Positions 32,179 to 44,100 of a DNA stretch of 53,192 nt are shown here, piece after piece (within the stretch, counting starts at the first letter, position 1; each line of letters opens with the position of its first letter). A program made the position numbers and the translations under genes. The notes under the pieces were generated by a model. That model did no database searches. It was not told the DNA's origin and saw nothing but the letters and a program-made list of their open reading frames with translations. The stretch is from Zygnema cylindricum (lineage: Eukaryota; Streptophyta; Zygnematophyceae; Zygnematales; Zygnemataceae): the NCBI GenBank assembly GCA_037447655.1, contig JBBHKE010000026.1, positions 121,828-175,019 of the forward strand, written 5' to 3'.

Positions 32179-35100
32179 ATGGCAACCGGGATTGCTGAAT
32201 ACTGTCAGCTGATGGGCGGAAATCGTCCAATCCGAAGCGTTTTGATTGCCAACAATGGCATCGCAGCAGTCAAGTTTATCAGCAGTATTCGGTGAGATAG
32301 CTGCTTTTGGACAGGAAATGGCAGTTTTTATTTTTCTATTTTCCTTTGTTTCTTCTGCTACAGTATGCATTTGAAACTGCCAATGGAATGAAAATGATTA
32401 CAGTGCTCTGATTCTACTCTGCTGTTAAATTTCTCGTTTTTCCACTGTAACATCCGTCAAAGCTTGTTTGCAGGTGGTGAAAACAGGTGTGTTTTTGCTG
32501 TTTGAATCTGAATGTTTTCCATTTATTTTTAGCAATTTTCAAATTCAGCTTTGATTCCTGTGGTTCCAGATAAAGATTAGAATTTTACGATTTTTAAGAC
32601 ATATTTTGGTTCCATGAAATTATCAAATCATCTTAGACTTCAATTAAACTTATTTAATTATAGACGCACAGCTGATTTGGTTGTCTCTTTAGAGTTGAAA
32701 AGACGTTATTTTTTGAAGAAGGGTTTAGCGAAAATGGCAATCACATTGTCAATCAATACAAAGTTGTACCGCGCACCTTGTAAACTTCTAAATCCCTGGC
32801 ATAAAAAATTGTGCTGTTCTCTCGTCTGTTAAATTCAGTTTTCGCTTTTTTAAGGGTTCCACTTTTGTGCATGGATGGAAAACTTAAGCGGTGTCTATAT
32901 GTCAATATATATGTAACTTTTTTAAATGCGATCAATTTTCCATTCCATGCTGTTCAGTTTGATCTCTACAATGTTGATGATGATTGTGATGATGATTATT
33001 ACGAGAACAATAACATCACCGAAAAGGGTAACGATAATTTTAACGATAATGATAATGATGAGCATATATTGTTTCTGGTCATTGCTAGTTCATGGGCTTA
33101 TGAGACTTTTGGCATCGAGAGGGCTCTCCTATTGGTGGCTCTGGCAACTCCGGAGGATATGCGTGCTAATGCGGAACACATTCGTATGGCGGACCAGTTT
33201 GTGGAAGTTCCTGGAGGTTCTAACAATAACAATTATGCAAATGTCCAGCTCATTGTTGAGGTGGACTATTCTCCTCTCCTCCTCCAGCTTCTTCCTCCCC
33301 TTTCTTTCCTTTATGCTCTTCCCCCCTACACTTCACTGTCATTTCCCATCCATTCTCTTCCTGCTACCATTCTCTGCACACCTTTTCTTCTTTGGAATAT
33401 AACTCGAAGTCCAAAATGCACCCGGGTATCGCCCCTAGCAATTAACACACGTCCACTGTTATTATAATATGCGGAAGCATTGTAATGTGAAACAGTACAA
33501 AATGGAGCGTGTTCAGTGAATGAAGATGTTCTTAGCCACGAACTGAAGCAATCTCACTGTGGTTTTCCCTCTACCTTCAAGGTCCTATCTTTTGAAATTG
33601 CGATAAAGAAAATGGAAGTTTTATTTTTAAACAACTTTAGGACAATCTAAACTTGTTTTCTGTAGGCCTCAAGGATTATGAAAATCTTGTTTAGTCGACT
33701 TCTAAAATGGTGAAAGTGTTCAAGGTCATTGACTCTGTATTAATTTGATCAAGAAAATTTAATGATAGGAAACTTTTGTATCTCTTATAAGTCAAAACAA
33801 GCTCAAATGTCTCCCTACGAACCCAAAATTTCTTTTTGCCAAAAGAGCATACTGTAGTTACTGAAATGTGATAGGACATATGATATATTTGGTAAAACTT
33901 ACTTCGTCTCAACAAAGGAAAAACTGAAGAAGTAAGTTGGATATTCTTCTTATGTATAGCACTACATCCGTATGTGCTACACACTCATTAATTTGTCAAA
34001 TTTGGGTACTTTCCTGGATCTTTGCTGATACAAATTAGCACTATATATATGCAGGGACATCTTGTTTCACTATAGTACAAAATTCGTCAAAATTGGTGTA
34101 CGAAATTTCTCGTATCAATGTATTTCTATTTTAAGCATAAAATGCATGAGCAAGGGCATGACTCTTTTCTCAATACCGAAGTACTTATTTTGCTTATTCC
34201 TTTCTCATATATTTTATGTAGTATAATATTCAAGGATTGTAATCCTGGTTGTATACAACCTCTTGTCTGACTTTTTGTACATGCAGTGCTATATCCAAGG
34301 ATAGTTATTTTTTATCACCATACTTTCTGTTAATTGACACAGGAATACTTTATTAGTAATTCTTTTGCACCGAAGTATCAATTCTGCTTATCTAGGGTGG
34401 AGGAGGTGGGAATAAGTGGCGGATTTTATATCACATATTAGTATATGTATATTATATATAATATATATGCTTACATACTTAAATACTTATATGCTTATAT
34501 ACTTTTATACTTATATACTATATTATATATATGTAGATATATACGCGTTTTGTACAATGATATTGGATTTATAATACTCGTACTAGTCATTAATTGAGAC
34601 TGAAATACTTACTGGAGTACTAGCTCTGCTTATCGTGGGTGAAGGTGGGAGTAGGTGGCGGCGGAAAGAACAGGATCTGTATGCATAAATATATATACAC
34701 ACACACACACACACACGCGTATACGGACATATACATTATATCGTATGGTACGCGTACTAGGCATTAGTTCAGACTGAAATACTTACTGGAGTACTGATTC
34801 TGCTGATCGAGGGTGGAGGTGGGAGTAGGTGGCGGAAAGGACCGGGGTAGATGCAGTATGGCCTGGATGGGGTCATGCTTCTGAAAATGCCGAACTTCCT
34901 AAAGCCCTAACACTTAGAAATATTGTTTTTTTGGGTCCTGGAGCTGAAGCCATGGCTGCCTTAGGAGACAAAATTGGGTCTTCTCTCATTGCCCAGGCTG
35001 CGGGATTACCAACTCTCCAATGGAGTGGATCACATGTAAGAGTTTTGAGGGGGAAAAAGTTGTGCCGGTCTTAAAAACTTGGTTGTGGGATGATCTCTCC

Positions 35101-38100
35101 AATAAGAGTTTTAAGAGGGAAAAAGTTTTTGTCGGTCTTAAAAGTTCGTTTGTGGGATCACCATCTCTTCAATGGAGTGAATCACATTTAAAAGTTTTGA
35201 GGGGGAAAAAGTTGAGTTGGTCTTAAAAACTTGTTTGTGGATGACAGGTTTTTGAGTTTGGTTTTTGTGCGCTTGGTTTTTGAGTTGGCTTTTAAAAGTC
35301 GATTGATTGGCAAGTTACTGAAATGGAGAGGAGAGGAGAGTTTCAGGATAGAAAAAATTAAGAAGAGGAAAATTAGAAGAGAAAAAATGCAGAAGACAAA
35401 AAATTCAGAATAAAAAAGCTCCTTAGAATTTTTTTAGAAGACAAAATTTTAGAAGACAAAAAAATCTTACACCAGAGGATTTTCCAGAAAAAAAAAACTA
35501 TGACTTCCAGAATAAAAGTTGAAAGAAGAGATTATACGTCCAGAAAAAAAAAAAAAAAAAAAAAAGAGGAATCAAGCAAAAATATCAGAAGCCAGAGGAG
35601 ATCCCAGAAGCGAGACAAAATCCAGAAGATAGAGAAATTTCAGAAGCTTGAAACATTTCAGAAGAGGTAGGGAGGGAGGGAGGGGAGAGAGAGAGGGACG
35701 GAGAATGGAGGGAGGGAGAGACGGAAGGAGAGAGGGAGCAAGGGAGGGGTGGCGGGAGTGACAGAGGGAGGGAGAGAGAGGGATGTGAGGGAGAGGAATT
35801 TTTCAGATGAAAAAAGTTTCAAAGGAAGCACATTGTAAAGATGCGAGGCGGGTGCAGGTGAGATTATCGTATGACAGATGTTCGGAACCAATTCCCGATG
35901 AGGTTTATCAAAAAGCTTGCGTGCACTCCCCAGAGGAAGCAATTTCAAGTTGTGAGACAGTGGGATATCCGGCAATGATTAAGGCATCCTGGGGAGGAGG
36001 AGGGAAGGGAATTCGTCAGGTACTTTTTTTAGTTTTTTTCGCTACTTCAAAGGTCTAGTAATTCTTGACTTAAAAAGTGAATTTGTGTCTCTCTCTCTTT
36101 TTTTTCTGCCCTACAGCCATCTCTTCGTATCTCTCCTTTCTGTCTGTTTGCCCCTCACCACTCTCTTGTTCTCTCTGTGCGCTCGCAGTTTAATGCAAAA
36201 CATGTCTGTTTTTTTCCTCCATTGCAGCGCTTCCACACGGTGCCAAACGATTTGAAGGCAAAGAAAAGGTCGGATCCTATTTTTATTATGAAAGTCGCAT
36301 CACAATGTCGACATTTAGAAGTTCAATTAATTGCCGATATTCACGGTCACGTCGCGGCTCTCCATTCACGGGATTGTTCGGTGCAAAGGAGACATCAAAA
36401 GGTATTTTTCTTTATCTTTTTTCCCCTTTTTTTTTCGATCGTTCCTGAGTTCAAAACGCAAAAATCAAAATTAAAAATACAAATACACAGACTTCAAGAG
36501 GTTTTGAACTATCCTTTCCCCTTTTTTTCCTTTTGGAACTGAAAACTCAAAAGTTAAAATTTTAAACACAGACTTCAAAAAGTTGGGCGATCCTTTCCCC
36601 CTTTTTGCCCTTTTGAACTCGAATCGGAAAACTTAAAATTGAAAATGTAAGGTCTGGCTATCCTTTCCCCTTTTTTCCTTTTAGAACTCAAAATGCAAAA
36701 CTCAAAGCTCAAAGGTTTAAAACCACAAAGTAAATAACTCAGAAACAGCACCCGTAACTTAACACTTAAAGATTGAACTCAGAATCAAAATGATAACCGA
36801 GCTTGATATTCAAACAGAAAAGTAAAACTGGAATCCAAACCGAAAAACGAACTCAAATCGAAACTGTAAACCGCGAGAGTAATTTTTCAAGACTCAAAAT
36901 CAAGCTCTTAATGAACCCAAAACCAAAATCAAAGTCAAAATTGAAAGCAACACTTCAATGCTTTGTTTGTTGTTTGTCCCTTAGTTGATTTGAGTATGAT
37001 TGCTTCTCATGAAATCCATTTCTTTAACATTTCATATTTGACTATTTATGTCATTTTATTGCATTTCACGTTCCATGACTCTTACATTTCACATTTCACC
37101 TCATGTCTTTCTCTCGTTCTTTCTTTGTCGTACCACCTTTTAGTCACATATGTCACTCTTGATTTTTCATGTGCTGTAAGTCCTTCAACTGAAATTGAAC
37201 ATGTCCGTCTTTTATTCGATTTATGAACTGAAACTGTTCAGATTATTGAAGAAGGACCGGTGATTGTCGCTCCTCCTTCTGTGGTTCAACTGTTGGAGGA
37301 GGGAGCATGTCGTCTCGCCCAAAGTGTGAGATATGTCGGAGCCGCAACAGTGGAGTATCTATATAGTATGGAAACTGAAAAATTTTACTTTCTGGAACTC
37401 AATCCTAGACTCCAGGTAAGTCTTTTTTTTCAGCATAAAAAAGTGTAAAAATTGTAGGAAAATCTTGTTTTTTGAAACTCAATTGTGGACTCTAGGCCAG
37501 TCTTCCTTTCAACGTAAAAAACTTTATAATTTTGTAGAGTTGCCGAGGTCTCAAGTTCACCATTCTGTTGCAGGTTTTGTCAAAGGAGTTTATCACTGGT
37601 GTGAATGTTGACTGGTTTTTCTTTCTTAGATGCTATTTTGTGAGCTGTTGTTGTTAGTTTGTTTAATTGTTTGTTATCGTCAGTGTCTATGAGGTTGATG
37701 TCAAATGGATTATTTTCTTGTTTTTAAGATTCGTCAGTAATAACTGGTAGGAGTCCAAGGTTATTACGTTAATCCGGCTAATAATAATCGCATCAAACAG
37801 TTAAAGGTTAACCAAATTATGTCAAACAGTTAATGTTCAACTAAGTTATTTGGCAAAGAAGGAAAAAGAAGGGAAACGATGGTCATTGAGTTAATTGTCA
37901 ATGTAGATTTGATTGACTAACGTTGTTGATTCTGTCCTCATTCATTTTTTTCCATGTCGATTGGGCCATTATTTATTTTGTATTTTCAGTGGGTTTTTTT
38001 GTTCTTTTATTGATTCATGTTCACCAGGAGCGGTCTCATAAATTCTCCCGCCTTGTCGATACCCTGTTCACCTGACTGTCCTCCTTCCCTTCCTCCTCCC

Positions 38101-41100
38101 TCCTTCCCTCCTCCTTCCCCTTCCTTTCTCTTGCCACCGCCCTTCTCCGACGACAAGATTTTGCTTCATACTGGCGGAGCGATGCACATAGACCTCCTTT
38201 TGTGCAATTAACTGGTGCAAGCCATCCTGATTTTCCCATCCACATTTATTTTCCCAGACTAATTATAGTAAGCGATTTAGCACGCTTCTCGTTTACGAGA
38301 GAGGATTGCAGGGAACTTGATTCTTTTTCCGTTGCAGCCAAAGATGTAACAAAACCTAGGATTTACTTACTGAACTTTTTGAAAATAAACAAGAGAAAAC
38401 GATGGCTTCACGTCCTTAAGAATATTTTTGGATGTATGCTTGCTAATGCTAAACATTTTTTTTGGCATGTAAAAATCGTGTCACGGTTGTATCATGAAGC
38501 AAGATATCAGACTTGTATCCTCTATTCAGCCTCTCTCCTAAGAATTTTGTTTTATGCAATTTGTCACTCATTAAGCCAAGTAGCAAACTAAAAATTATCC
38601 TGTTAAAGGTTAAGCGAGATGTCATTTTTGTACCATACTATGGTTCACAATTTCATGGAACTATGTCAAATGTTGCATAGTTTATAGTGTAATTTATTTA
38701 TGCTTGTAATTGGTACTTGTGCCTCAATTTTGCTTGAAATTCCATATCTTTTTGCAGAGCTTCGTCGCCTCTATGGCCAAGATCCAGGAGGCGGTTCAGA
38801 TAATTGGAGAAATATAGTGGGAGAATTAAAACAGTTCATTTTTAATGTGGCATCGCTTATTAAGCCCAGAGGACACGTGGTGGCTGTGAGAATAACCAGT
38901 GAGGATCCTGACGATGGTTTTAAACCAACGAGCGGGAGAGTCCTGGTATTTTTATTTTTATCATAAATTCTTCGTTTTTCTGATTCACTCTCTTGTTGTG
39001 AAACAAACTTTCTTTTTTCTCATCTCATCAGCATAAGATTTATGACCTTTATGTGACCATTTTTTTAGATACGGTTTTCATTGTCCTGTTATGAAACCAA
39101 GACCCATGTTGCCTATCGTCGTTGTTACAGCTGTAACCTTAAATTAACCACTTCACCGTAATGTCCACCCTGTCGAACCAAAAATAATTAAGGTGCGGTC
39201 GAGTTCGATGAGTTCAATATTGTTCTACCATATGAGTTCAAAATTCTGAAAGATATAAAGTTGCAAAGGCGCTATCAGCGAGGTTAGAACCAGGAACTTG
39301 AGTGTTAAAATTCAAAAATTCAACATTTTGGTTCTAATAATCATTTTTTGGTTCAAATCTTTAAAATACTGCCAACGAAAAGTTCAAATTTTTGACCAAT
39401 TAAAATTAATTATTGAGCCGTTCTCGGGTTTGACAGCGTGAACACTACTTTAGTATAGTAATGAGTTTTATAGGGAGTCAAATGAGTTTTACAGGGAGTC
39501 TTGTTAACTCTATTAACGAAGCTATTAGTCACAACTTTTGCCTGATTCAACTGCCTGGTGTTTTCCAATTCCAACTAAAAACGTCGATTTTAATTTTCCA
39601 AATTCAGAAGGTTCAAGTTAACATTTTCTGTTGTCTGATTTTAGTTTTAATTTCAAATTTTCGTTTTTTTCAATTCTGATTTCAATATCGGTTGATATTA
39701 GTTCCAATTTGTGATTTTTTTGATCCAAATTCTATTCCAATTTCTACTGTCCAAAGTTTGATGTTTACGATTCTCGTTCGAAATTCCGCTTCCTATGTCG
39801 CAATTATGATCCAATTATGACCCATTTTTTATCGCGCACTTAACAATCACCGATCTTATAAACCTGTAGAATCTTGCGTCAAACAATTTGTACTGTAAAG
39901 GCTGGTTGTCACAAATGTACATAAAATACCAAGTGTCTAGTACGAAGTCTAAAATATTTGACCGAGCTCGGTACAATTTTACGGTTAAAATAAAATAATT
40001 ATGAACCGGGTGATGCGGTATAAATGCGTAGCACTACGGTATGACCCATTTATGATCCATGTATGATTCAATTATGACCCATTTATGATTCAATTATGAT
40101 CCTATTATGATCCCGGTTTCATTCTACCCATAAAATTAAAAGCTTCGGAAGTATGTTAATGTTCATCAATCATTGATTCGTATTCTCATACATGTTTACT
40201 CATGAGGGAAGGAAGATGTTTTTTCATTCACTTCACCTCACTCAAAGCTCAAGCACCCTGTGCCTAATGTTTTGTTGTTTAGGTAAATGTTTTCTAGGAT
40301 TTTTAAGTGAAATTCTATGGTGTTTTTCATCCGATAGACTGCAATTTTCCACACAAGATGCTCTTCAGATAATGCGACACCTTCTTTTTTATCCTCTTTT
40401 AATGCTCCCCTCTCATTGTTATATTTTTTTTTATCTGGTTTGTTTTCGCAGGAATTAAGCTTCCGGAGTAAACCGGATGTCTGGGCCTATTTTTCCATCA
40501 AAGTTAGTGTCCTTATTTTGAGGCCTTTCCTTCTCTTTTCCTGCTCTAACCGTCCCCCTCCTGTATTCTTTTATTCTTTATTTTTCAAAAGCTTTGCAAT
40601 GTCTGTTGCATGAATTTGGTTCTCTCTTTGTTTTTTTTTTACATTTTTACGCGGCTGTTTTCTAATAGTACACAATCCTGCTCGTGGTTTACGTACACTT
40701 TGAAAAAAAATAAAAATGTCTTGCAGCAGAAATGATTTACTCTTTCTCAGTAAAAATGATAATGGACTTTTGTAATACTGTTTGTAATGTCTACTCTTAA
40801 CGCCTTGTTGTTTGTACAATTATTTTTTCTTACCTTCATATTTTGTGAGCATATTTTTATTTTTATTGGGGTGATGGGGACCGGCGTGTACTAAAAACAG
40901 TCAGGAGGAGGAATTCACGAATTTTCGGACTCTCAGTTTGGTAAAACTTTTGACTTATACCTATGTTTTTTTTCCGTCATTCCTTCCTCCTCTTGTTTCA
41001 TGTTTGTCTTGTAAGATATTAATGCATAATCCTTTTTTTTGCCCATTTTTTTTTGGTTGTCATAACTGTAAGTCAATAGAAGTCAATGCAAGTGGAAAAC

Positions 41101-44100
41101 AGTAATTTTGGTCAAGGAAGTCAATGAAAATGTCAATGAACAATCAGGAAAATCAAGAAAGGCTGCTCTTGCCACAAGAGTGTTTGTGAGGAAGTTCAGC
41201 TAAAGGAGACGTTATGTCTATGGTCTTCTCTTTTCTCAATTGTGGATTTATGATTTAGCATCAGTTTTTAAAGTTAAGTCCAGTCTGTTTAGGACCCATC
41301 TGAGTTAGGTTTAGATTTGTAGGTTGTGTTCAAATTTATGCAAAAGAGTCTATTTTATTGAATGGTTCTAGCTCAAAAAATACTGGTTTTCGTTTGCTAC
41401 GGTTAATAGAGAAGAAAATTTTGGGCCAAACACTATGCTAAGAGTTCTGATCTGAGGTCTATAAAGAGGTTAAGTTCAGTTTTGAGGTTTGGTCTGAGGT
41501 TTAGTCCTAACAAATTGCTATACAGATTGTATTTTAGTCAATTTGTATAAGATAAGTTGTAGAATTTTATACAAATTGTTAGAGTTTTACTGCAGGTCAT
41601 CTTTTTGCTTTTGGTGAAAGCAGGGCAGCATCCATAGCAAATATGGTGCTCACTCTAAAGGAACTTCAAATCCGTGGAGAAATTCGGACAAACGTGGATT
41701 ATGCAGTGGACCTTTTGCAGGTAAAAAAAAGTGAAACATTGTTTTACTTCTATTTGGAAAAGCTCCCCTTGAAGATAGTCAAAATGTGGGAAAAGGAAAA
41801 CAATCACTGTCAATTGTGTTTTTTTCTGTTACTTTAAAGCCGAATTTGGGAAGGCAGTAAGTCTCGTCGTTGCCAACTTTTTTTGGATTTCCACTTAGTT
41901 AGAAGCAGCTATATGGTGACTGTAGCACTTTATACAGAGTAAAGCCTGTATCCATGCTATACTGTTTACCTCCATTAGTGTGGTTTCAGACTCCGTTTTC
42001 AAGTCTACCTAATGGTTGTACATGTGAATTTGATTAGTCTGCTTAGAACAAAACACCAGGTGTGTTGAAGTGTACTTGATTTGTGGAATATTTTACCAGC
42101 AGTATGAGTTAGCGTGGTTAACACAGTTATAAACTTGTTAACTAAGTTTACACCAATGATTAAGATATATGTAGTTCTCTAAGGGAATCATAAACTTTCT
42201 AGCAAATGGCATAATTATTATGCTGAGAGCTGTAATTAAGGCACAATTTAAATTTTTTAAGAAGGGCTGCACGAATTGTTGTTAGAAATTTTGTTTTTCT
42301 AAGACAAAATTGCAACTTGTCACCTAAAGCCATACTGACGATGATGAGAGATGGATTTCTGCGATAAGAAAATTAAGATAATTCGTTTATCTAATTTATG
42401 ATGATTTTTTCTGCAACTTTTGCAGGTGGAGGAGTATGCTGAGAGTCGCATTCATACAGGATGGTTGGACTCACGAATTGCCATGAGAGTGAGGGCAGAA
42501 CGTCCCCCATGGCATATCTGTGTCCTTGGAGGAGCTTTACATGTAACTTCCTTCCCCTCAGTCAATAGTACTGTGGCTTCCACGCTATTTTTGAACCACA
42601 CCTGTTTATCGTTTTTTAGGGCATTATAATGTGAGTGAGTGATGCAAATTATCCCCAGCTTTACATGTGACTTCCTTTCCCTCAGTTAATAGTACTGTTC
42701 ACTCTATTTTCGAGCCACACCTCTTTACTGGTTTTTAAAGTAAATCGCTCCCCATTTCATATCTGTATCCTTGGAGGAGATTTACATGTAACTTCCTCCC
42801 CCTCAGTAAATAGAACTATCCAGACTATTTTTGAACTACACATGTTTACTGGTTTTTAAGCCATTGTATGAAGAACGAGTGAGCCAAATCGCTTGCCATC
42901 ATATATCTGTGGAGGACGGAGAGGAGGGAAGGAGAAGAGGGAGAGAGGATGGAGAAGGAGAGGTAAAAGGAAGGAGGAACTTGCCCTAATCTTGTTCCAA
43001 ACTTGCGATATAACTTGCCCTAATCCTGTCCTAAACTCGACTTAGAACTTGCTCTAATATTGGCCTTAATTCTCATATTTGGGGGGATGGGGCACTTTTA
43101 TTTCAGATAGCTACTCGACTGATATTGGGGCGAACCTCGGAATACATAGGATTTTTAGAAAAGGGCCAAATTCCCCCAAAGGTTTGGCCTCAAATCCACC
43201 TCGGACTCCAAAAACACAACTTTTCTCTTCGGTTTTCCAAGCCCTAAACTTTAGAATTTATAACTTTAGGATTCCAGGTTTTTCGCCTTGCTTTTTCATT
43301 GCCTATCATCATTATCTTGAGTTTCTCCACACGTTGTCCTCTTTAAACTTGATGTCATCAAAGTGTTTACCTACAATTAATCTAGAAATTGATGAAAAGC
43401 GTAACAAAGCTGGATCAAGTACGTTTGGCCTGTTCCCTTTACATGAATTAGTTTAAATATATTTTGTCATTAGTGGGATCCTTACTCTTTATAAACCGGG
43501 TTTATCGACTGGTCTCCCATAGAGAAGAAGGTCAACATTTTAGGGCAAAACACTAGTTAATATGAAACACGCCAACATTTTGACAATAGACCGGATAGCA
43601 CCAATATACTGTGGATTCGCTCTACTATTGTAATCATGGATTTATTAACATGTCACCCTAATTATGGTGGTGATGAGCATGCTTTACCAACTCTGTTTTC
43701 GGATTTGTTCTTTTGACACCAGACGCCAAATCTTTATCGTTGTTTTTTCTCACAGAATATTTCTTTGATCAATTTTGACGTGGCGATGAACATAGACGGA
43801 GTTAAGTACATGGTGGGTAATTGCCAATATTCCTCGCTTTGTTTTCATCTACTTTTCTAGAAAAAATTATTGGTCATTTCTGGAGGCTGTGATGGAATTG
43901 GAGTGTGAAACGGAGGGCATAACGTCACAGAATATGAAAATTGAAATAATTATTGAAAACACTAAAAAACCATAAATCACGAGGTGGATTTATGTAGCTT
44001 TTTTTGGCATGTGATGGTAATTGGGTCTTAACTGGCCTTTGTAGATTATAGTCAACAATGTTCAACTAATAACCTTCCGTTGGAGCCTATTATTCAAAAT

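Larger units (their letters stand above)
32179..41720 (+). other. ACC1: ACC exons 1-10: biotin carboxylase domain
   Basis: Exon 1 holds [17 protein letters not shown]. Exon 2 holds [20 protein letters not shown] and [12 protein letters not shown]. Exon 3 starts GTGGCGGAAAGG (frame [20 protein letters not shown]). Exon 4 has the ATP-grasp glycine loop WGGGGKGIR. Exon 5 has [16 protein letters not shown] and [11 protein letters not shown]; its start is shorter and diverged compared with plant enzymes. Exon 6 has [11 protein letters not shown] and the catalytic ELNPRLQ. The expected next motif, VEHPxTE, is missing from every frame I read. Exon 7 resumes at LRRLYG and has [17 protein letters not shown], with Leu where the family has Gln at the exon end. 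Exons 8-10 carry [29 protein letters not shown] and [16 protein letters not shown]. Confidence 0.92.

Noticed and set aside
32811-33467. 218-codon open frame covering ACC exon 2
   Set aside because: Only 33089-33260 matches the family; the flanks are intron sequence left open by chance.
38202-38591. 129-codon frame containing SHPDFP as the missing VEHP exon
   Set aside because: Only a His-Pro pair agrees; neighbouring residues and phase do not fit the biotin carboxylase motif.
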